NCBI GenBank assembly: GCA_021325215.1
Contig: JAJPHO010000116.1
Coordinates: forward strand, 1-50,264
Direction: 5' to 3'
DNA from: Alphaproteobacteria bacterium
GTDB taxonomy: Bacteria > Pseudomonadota > Alphaproteobacteria > Rhodospirillales > Magnetospirillaceae
Length of the DNA: 50,264 nt
Position numbers and translations under genes: made by a program. The notes under the pieces were generated by a model that saw only the letters and a list, made by a program, of their open reading frames with translations, did no database searches and was not told the origin of the DNA. Shown one piece after another: positions 46,221 to 50,264 of the stretch. The stretch's first letter is position 1; every line of letters begins with the position of its first letter.

Positions 46221-47644
46221 CCGTCATTCTCGATCAGGCCAAGACGGGCCTCGCCACCATCAAACGCGGCGCCGTGACGGTCAGCGACTGGCTGATCGCG
46301 GAAGGCGAGCCGGTCGCGCCGGAAGAAATCATCGGCTTCCTCAGTCCGATCGATCAGGTCTGCCTGACGCCGGCGCCCCGCTATACCCGCAGCACGCTTT
46401 ACGTCATCGTCGGACTGTTTCTCTCGGTGGTGACCATCGCCGGTCTGGTCAAGGTCGACCAGATCGTGGTCGGCACCGGCCGCATCGTCACCGAGACGGC
46501 GCCGATCCTCGGACAATCCTTCGACCGGGCCATCATCCGCGACATCCGCGTCCATCCCGGCGACCATGTCACCAAGGGCCAGACGCTGGCCGTGCTCGAT
46601 CCGACCTTCGCCCGCGCCGACTTCGAATCTCTGGCGACCCAGCGCCAGAACCTGCAGGCCGAGAGCGACCGCCTCGACGCCGAAGCGGACCACCGGCCTT
46701 ATGCGCCGGGCGATCATCCGAACAGCGCCGAAACCCTTCAGGCGACGCTCTATCTGCAGCGCCAGGCCAATTACACGTCGCGTATCCAGGTGTTCGACCA
46801 GGACCTCAATCGCCTGCGGGCCGATCAGAGCACCGCGGAAAAGGACGCCAAGATCGGCGACGAGGAGCTGGCCGCCGCGCGCGAAGTCGAGGCGATGCGC
46901 AAATCGACCTTCGAATCGCAGACCGGCTCGCGCCTCAATTTCCTCGACGCGCAGGTAACCCGCATGCGCACCCAGCGCGCGCTCGACGAAAGCGTCAACC
47001 GCGCCAAGGAGCTCATCTATCAGATCCAGTCGCGCGAAGCCGAGAGGCAGGCCTTCATAGAAGAATGGCGGCGGCAGATCCTGGAAAGCCAGGCCACCAT
47101 CCGTACCCAGCTGGCCACGATCAACGAGAATGTCCGCAAAGCCTCGCTGGTCAACGACATGGTCCTGCTGACCGCCTCGACGGACGGCACCGTCCTTGAC
47201 GTCGCGCCGCGCTCGGTGGGATCGGTCCTGCGCGAAGCCGAGCCTTTGTTCACCATCGTCCCCGCCGACGCCAAGCTCTATGCCGATATCGAAATCAATT
47301 CGAGCGACGTCGGCAGCGTCAAGAAGGGCGACGAAGTGCTGATGAAGATCGACGCTTTTCCCTACAATCACCATGGCTCGGCCCACGGAACCCTGCTGTC
47401 GATCAGCGAGGAAAATGTCGGCAGCAACAGCCTGACCGGCCAGACCGTGCCGACCGCCGCCGGCACCCTGCATCGCGGCCGCGTCGAACTGACCGACGTC
47501 GCCCTGCGCAACATGCCGGAAGGGGCTCACCTGATCCCCGGCATGGCGCTTCAGGCCGAGATCAAAGTCGGTTCGCGCAGCCTGCTCGGCTACTTCCTGT
47601 CGCCCGTCACCCGGGGTTTCGATGAGGCCTTGCGAGAGCCGTGA
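46217..47644 (+). CDS. Type I secretion membrane-fusion protein (HlyD family)
   Basis: 475 residues. One N-terminal membrane helix (about 54-76, STLYVIVGLFLSVVTIAGL) is followed by the lipoyl-like region (RDIRVHPGDHVTKGQTLAVL), a long coiled coil (about 130-330; ESLATQRQNLQAESDRLDAE; TQRALDESVNRAKELIYQ), and a beta domain (GTVLDVAPRSVGSVLREAEP; LIPGMALQAEIKVGSRSLLG). It bridges the ABC exporter to an outer-membrane TolC-type channel, which is not in the window. ATG 46217 overlaps the exporter stop; the frame is open upstream within the exporter gene. Confidence 0.92.
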   Translation: MTVILDQAKTGLATIKRGAVTVSDWLIAEGEPVAPEEIIGFLSPIDQVCLTPAPRYTRSTLYVIVGLFLSVVTIAGLVKVDQIVVGTGRIVTETAPILGQSFDRAIIRDIRVHPGDHVTKGQTLAVLDPTFARADFESLATQRQNLQAESDRLDAEADHRPYAPGDHPNSAETLQATLYLQRQANYTSRIQVFDQDLNRLRADQSTAEKDAKIGDEELAAAREVEAMRKSTFESQTGSRLNFLDAQVTRMRTQRALDESVNRAKELIYQIQSREAERQAFIEEWRRQILESQATIRTQLATINENVRKASLVNDMVLLTASTDGTVLDVAPRSVGSVLREAEPLFTIVPADAKLYADIEINSSDVGSVKKGDEVLMKIDAFPYNHHGSAHGTLLSISEENVGSNSLTGQTVPTAAGTLHRGRVELTDVALRNMPEGAHLIPGMALQAEIKVGSRSLLGYFLSPVTRGFDEALREP

Positions 47645-48161
47645 AAAAAATTTCAGCCAAATGCATTTTTTTGCGCCTGATTTATCCGCCCGAGCCGTAG
47701 CAACGGAGAAGCGCCGGAATCCGCCCGCGGCTCCTCCTCGTCTGGAGACGGTCCGCGAGGCCGGGTAACGACCCGGGAAATATGCTTCATAAAAATATAA
47801 AATTGTAACTATTTGCAATTTTGCAAACAGGTGCACCACTTCGTTTGTCTTTTTTCAGACCAACGTATGATGTGGCAACCAGTCTTTGAGTGTTTTTTTA
47901 TTAAATTAGAGTCATGATTGCAGGGCTAATCTGCGAATCAGCTTGACTCTGCACACCCATTAAGGGTTGTTTTAAGTGCGTTAGAATATCGCGACCGATT
48001 TGTAAAGGGTTTTGCACGGCACCACGATGCATTTCTTCGGTCGGGCGCTAGAGGGAAAGAATTAGTTTCCGGTCGGCCATCATTGGCAGCCGGGTGGGTC
48101 AATAAATGCAGATTTCCCGACCCAGCAGGTTTCGGGACTGACATCGACGGAGCTGACTATT
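47645..48161. other. 517-bp leader between the exporter genes and the giant repeat gene
   Basis: No credible coding frame. It contains a hairpin CCGGGT-AACG-ACCCGG (47761-47776) that may end the exporter message, an AT-rich island (about 47777-47950) with a 7-bp inverted repeat and a possible promoter, and ~200 bp of mixed-composition leader. The leader is unusually long for this compact window, and could hold the promoter and a structured 5' UTR for the repeat gene. Confidence 0.5.
47812..47871 (+). promoter_or_regulatory. Palindrome and candidate promoter for the repeat gene
   Basis: TTTGCAA-TT-TTGCAAA (47812-47827) is a perfect inverted repeat. A -10-like TATGAT is at 47866-47871 with a weak -35 (TTTGTC at 47844-47849) 16 bp upstream. 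A start near 47878 would give an ~285-base untranslated leader. Confidence 0.35.
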
Positions 48162-50264
48162 ATGGCCTTTACATCTACTCAACTCCAGGCGCTGACGACC
48201 ACTCAGGTCGACGCGCTGACCACCACCCAGTTGGCGGGCATCAGCGGCACGCTGCTGTCGAAGATGTCGACCACGCAGATCTCGGCGCTGACCACCACGC
48301 AGATCGCCTCGCTGTCCTCGACCCAGTATAACAGCCTGGGCAGCACCAACCTCGGCTCGCTGACGACCACGCAGGTCGATGCGCTGACCACGTCGCAGCT
48401 GAGCGGCCTGAATTCCTCGGCCCTCAACGGCCTGGGCACCACCAACATCGCCGCGCTGACCACCACCGGCATCGCCGGCATGTCGTCGACCGCCCTGCGG
48501 CTGCTCAGCAGCACCAATCTGGGCGTGCTGACCACCACCCAGGTCGACGCGCTGACGACGTCCAACCTCAATGCCTTGAGCGCCACCTCGCTGAACGGCC
48601 TCGGCACCACCAACATCGCCGGCCTGACCACCACTCAGATCAGGGGCCTCAACAGCACCGCGCTCAACGGTCTGAACTCGACCAGCTTCGGTGCGATGAC
48701 CACCACCGAGGTCACCTCGCTGACCACCACCCAGCTGAACGGCCTGAGCGCCAAGTCGCTGAACAATCTCGGCACCACCAACATCGCGGCCCTGACCACC
48801 ACCGAGATTTCCGGCCTGAACAGCGCTGCGCTGAACGGCATCACCTCGACCAACCTCGGCGCCCTGACCACCACCGAAGTCTCGGCACTGACCACGTCGC
48901 AGCTGAACGGCCTGACCTCGTCGACCATCAATGCGCTGGGCACCACCAACATCGCCGGCCTGTCGACCACGTCGATCGCCGGCCTGTCGTCGACCGAGCT
49001 GAAGCTGCTCAACAGCACCAATCTCAGCAGCCTGACCACCACCCAGGTCGATGCGCTGAGCACCACGCAGCTGGCCGGCCTGACCGGCACCGTGCTGAAC
49101 GACCTCGGCACCACCAACATCGCCGGCCTGACCACCACTCAGATCGCCAGCCTGGGCACCACCGCCCTGAACGGCCTCAACTCGACCAACTTCACGTCGA
49201 TGACCACCACCCAGGTGTCGGCGCTGACCACCTCGCAGCTGAACGGCCTGAGCGCCACGGCGCTGAACAATCTCGGCACCACCAACATCTCGGCGCTGAC
49301 CACCACCAAGATCAACGGCCTGACCTCGACCGAGTTCAAGCTGCTGAACAGCACCAATCTCGGCGCCCTGACCACCACCCAGGTCGACGCCCTGAGCACC
49401 ACGGCGCTGAGCGGCCTGGCGGCCACGACGCTGAATGAGCTCGGCACCACCAACATCGCGGCGCTGACCACCACCCAGATCGCCAGCCTGTCCTCGACCG
49501 CGCTGAACGGCCTCACCTCGACCAGCCTCGGCTCGCTGACCACCACCCAGGTGTCGGCGCTGACCACCACCCAGCTGAACTCGCTGGGCGCGACGACGCT
49601 GAACGATCTCGGCACCACCAACATCTCGGCGCTGACCACCACCAAGATCGCCGGCCTGTCGTCCAGCGAAATCAAGCTGCTGAACAGCACCAACCTCAGC
49701 GCCCTGACCACCACCGAGGTCGACGCGCTGACCACCACCCAGCTGAACGGCCTGACCGGCACCGTGCTGAACAATCTCGGCACCACCAACATCGCCGGCC
49801 TGACCACCACCCAGATCGCCGGCCTGAACTCGACCCTGCTGAACGGCATCAACAGCACCAATCTCGGCTCGCTGACCACCACCCAGGTCGACGCGCTGAC
49901 CACCACCCAGCTGAACACCCTGGCGGGGACGGTGCTGAACAGTCTCGGCACGACCAACATCGCCGGCCTGACCACCACCCAGATCGCCGGCCTGAACTCG
50001 TCCGAGCTGAAGCTGCTCAACAGCACCAATCTCGGCGTGCTGACCACCACCCAGGTCGATGCCCTGACCACCACTCAGCTGAGCGGCGTGACGCCGACCA
50101 CGCTGAATGAGCTGGGCACCACCAACATCGCCGCGCTGACCACCACCCAGATCGCCGGCCTCGGCACCACCGCCCTGAACGGCCTCAACTCGACCAACTT
50201 CACATCGCTGACCACCACTCAGGTCTCGGTGCTGACCACGTCGCAGCTGAACGGCCTGACCGCG
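48162..50264 (+). CDS. Giant octapeptide-repeat protein, N-terminal 701 codons (incomplete)
   Basis: The frame is open from ATG 48162 (GGAG nine bases upstream) to the window edge. After two residues the protein consists entirely of octapeptides, 87 full units plus three residues, with no insertion or deletion. Consensus: L, T/S/N/G, T/S, T, Q/N/A/E, V/I/L, then two variable residues, as in LTTTQVDA and LGTTNIAG. Seven unit types follow in fixed order: LTTTQVDA, LTTTQLNG, LxxTxLNx, LGTTNIAG, LTTTQIAG, LxST-type, LNSTNLGS. This 56-residue (168-bp) block repeats about 12 times. From block 5, the sixth unit alternates between ELKL and ALNG types, giving a 112-residue superperiod. No Cys or Trp, almost no charge, no signal peptide. 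It is probably secreted by the adjacent type I system as an adhesin, S-layer or matrix protein; the C-terminus, where a secretion signal would lie, is outside the window. No known family was recognised with confidence. Confidence 0.85.
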   Translation, partial: MAFTSTQLQALTTTQVDALTTTQLAGISGTLLSKMSTTQISALTTTQIASLSSTQYNSLGSTNLGSLTTTQVDALTTSQLSGLNSSALNGLGTTNIAALTTTGIAGMSSTALRLLSSTNLGVLTTTQVDALTTSNLNALSATSLNGLGTTNIAGLTTTQIRGLNSTALNGLNSTSFGAMTTTEVTSLTTTQLNGLSAKSLNNLGTTNIAALTTTEISGLNSAALNGITSTNLGALTTTEVSALTTSQLNGLTSSTINALGTTNIAGLSTTSIAGLSSTELKLLNSTNLSSLTTTQVDALSTTQLAGLTGTVLNDLGTTNIAGLTTTQIASLGTTALNGLNSTNFTSMTTTQVSALTTSQLNGLSATALNNLGTTNISALTTTKINGLTSTEFKLLNSTNLGALTTTQVDALSTTALSGLAATTLNELGTTNIAALTTTQIASLSSTALNGLTSTSLGSLTTTQVSALTTTQLNSLGATTLNDLGTTNISALTTTKIAGLSSSEIKLLNSTNLSALTTTEVDALTTTQLNGLTGTVLNNLGTTNIAGLTTTQIAGLNSTLLNGINSTNLGSLTTTQVDALTTTQLNTLAGTVLNSLGTTNIAGLTTTQIAGLNSSELKLLNSTNLGVLTTTQVDALTTTQLSGVTPTTLNELGTTNIAALTTTQIAGLGTTALNGLNSTNFTSLTTTQVSVLTTSQLNGLTA

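Noticed and set aside
47645-48161. Cyclic-di-GMP riboswitch in the repeat-gene leader
   Set aside because: Hairpins are present but the conserved GEMM core sequence is not recognisable.
48203-50074. Three long minus-strand frames (143, 167 and 311 codons) rich in V, S, R and P opposite the repeat gene
   Set aside because: They are mirror images of the octapeptide repeat; codons such as CTGACCACC read as stop-free sequence on the other strand. They lack recognised domains, and the plus frame is open throughout with a ribosome-binding site.
48162-50264. CRISPR array, suggested by the short regular repeats
   Set aside because: The 24-bp units are contiguous coding octapeptides with no unique spacers.

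Overview
The window is a GC-rich chromosomal segment (locally AT-rich only at 47.7-48.0 kb) from an alphaproteobacterium, most plausibly a Rhodospirillales member of the Magnetospirillum/Phaeospirillum kind. The basis is gene content: class I lysyl-tRNA synthetase, a PHB module with PhaR, metX-metW, a hopanoid-type YdjC protein, the xseB-ispA-dxs order and a transketolase/class II aldolase/epimerase cluster of Calvin-cycle type. The assignment is inference from content; there is no rRNA or magnetosome gene here to fix it.

Layout. 1-2435 (minus): histone-deacetylase-like amidohydrolase, then xseB-ispA-dxs for isoprenoid precursors, with a near-perfect 71-bp palindrome between the two groups. 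2457-4281: a DUF2076 protein and two unrecognised genes. 4255-8631 (minus): three overlapping type IV secretion genes only (VirB10-, VirB11- and VirD4-like); the VirB10-like protein starts with a lipobox and carries an extra Ig-like domain. 8768-9732 (plus): a c-type cytochrome and apt. 9735-16142 (minus): the complete phosphate system pstS-pstC-pstA-pstB-phoU-phoB, with phoU broken by a frameshift, plus a small lysine-rich gene that has its own Pho-box-like site. 16374-20088 (minus): tkt-fba-rpe. 20199-28413: a rearranged family III CoA-transferase, a PAS/GGDEF/EAL protein, a CHAP amidase and a Sel1 protein around a CRP-like palindrome, a small papain/Josephin-like protein, and an OmpR/EnvZ-type two-component pair. 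28414-28787: a gene-free leader with a strong terminator. 28788-33671: lysS-metX-metW, a methyltransferase, gloB. 33672-39234: PHB metabolism (phbB, phbA, PhaC-like and PhaE-like proteins, phaR). 39224-43041: queuosine genes queA-tgt-queF-queG. 43038-43904: YdjC/HpnK-like deacetylase.

44022-50264 (plus) is the most unusual part. A type I secretion ABC exporter and its membrane-fusion partner are followed by a 517-bp AT-rich leader and then the first 701 codons of a giant protein. That protein consists, after two residues, of uninterrupted octapeptides (87 full units in the window) arranged in a 7-unit (56-residue, 168-bp) higher-order repeat, with an alternating 112-residue superperiod in its later part. 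It runs off the window with no stop and is probably the exported substrate of the adjacent exporter.

Regulatory signals seen directly: two Pho boxes, one CRP-type site, two promoter-embedded TTTCCA-N3-TGGA palindromes at the two ends of the type IV block, and several intrinsic terminators. No tRNA, rRNA, CRISPR array or intact insertion sequence was found.
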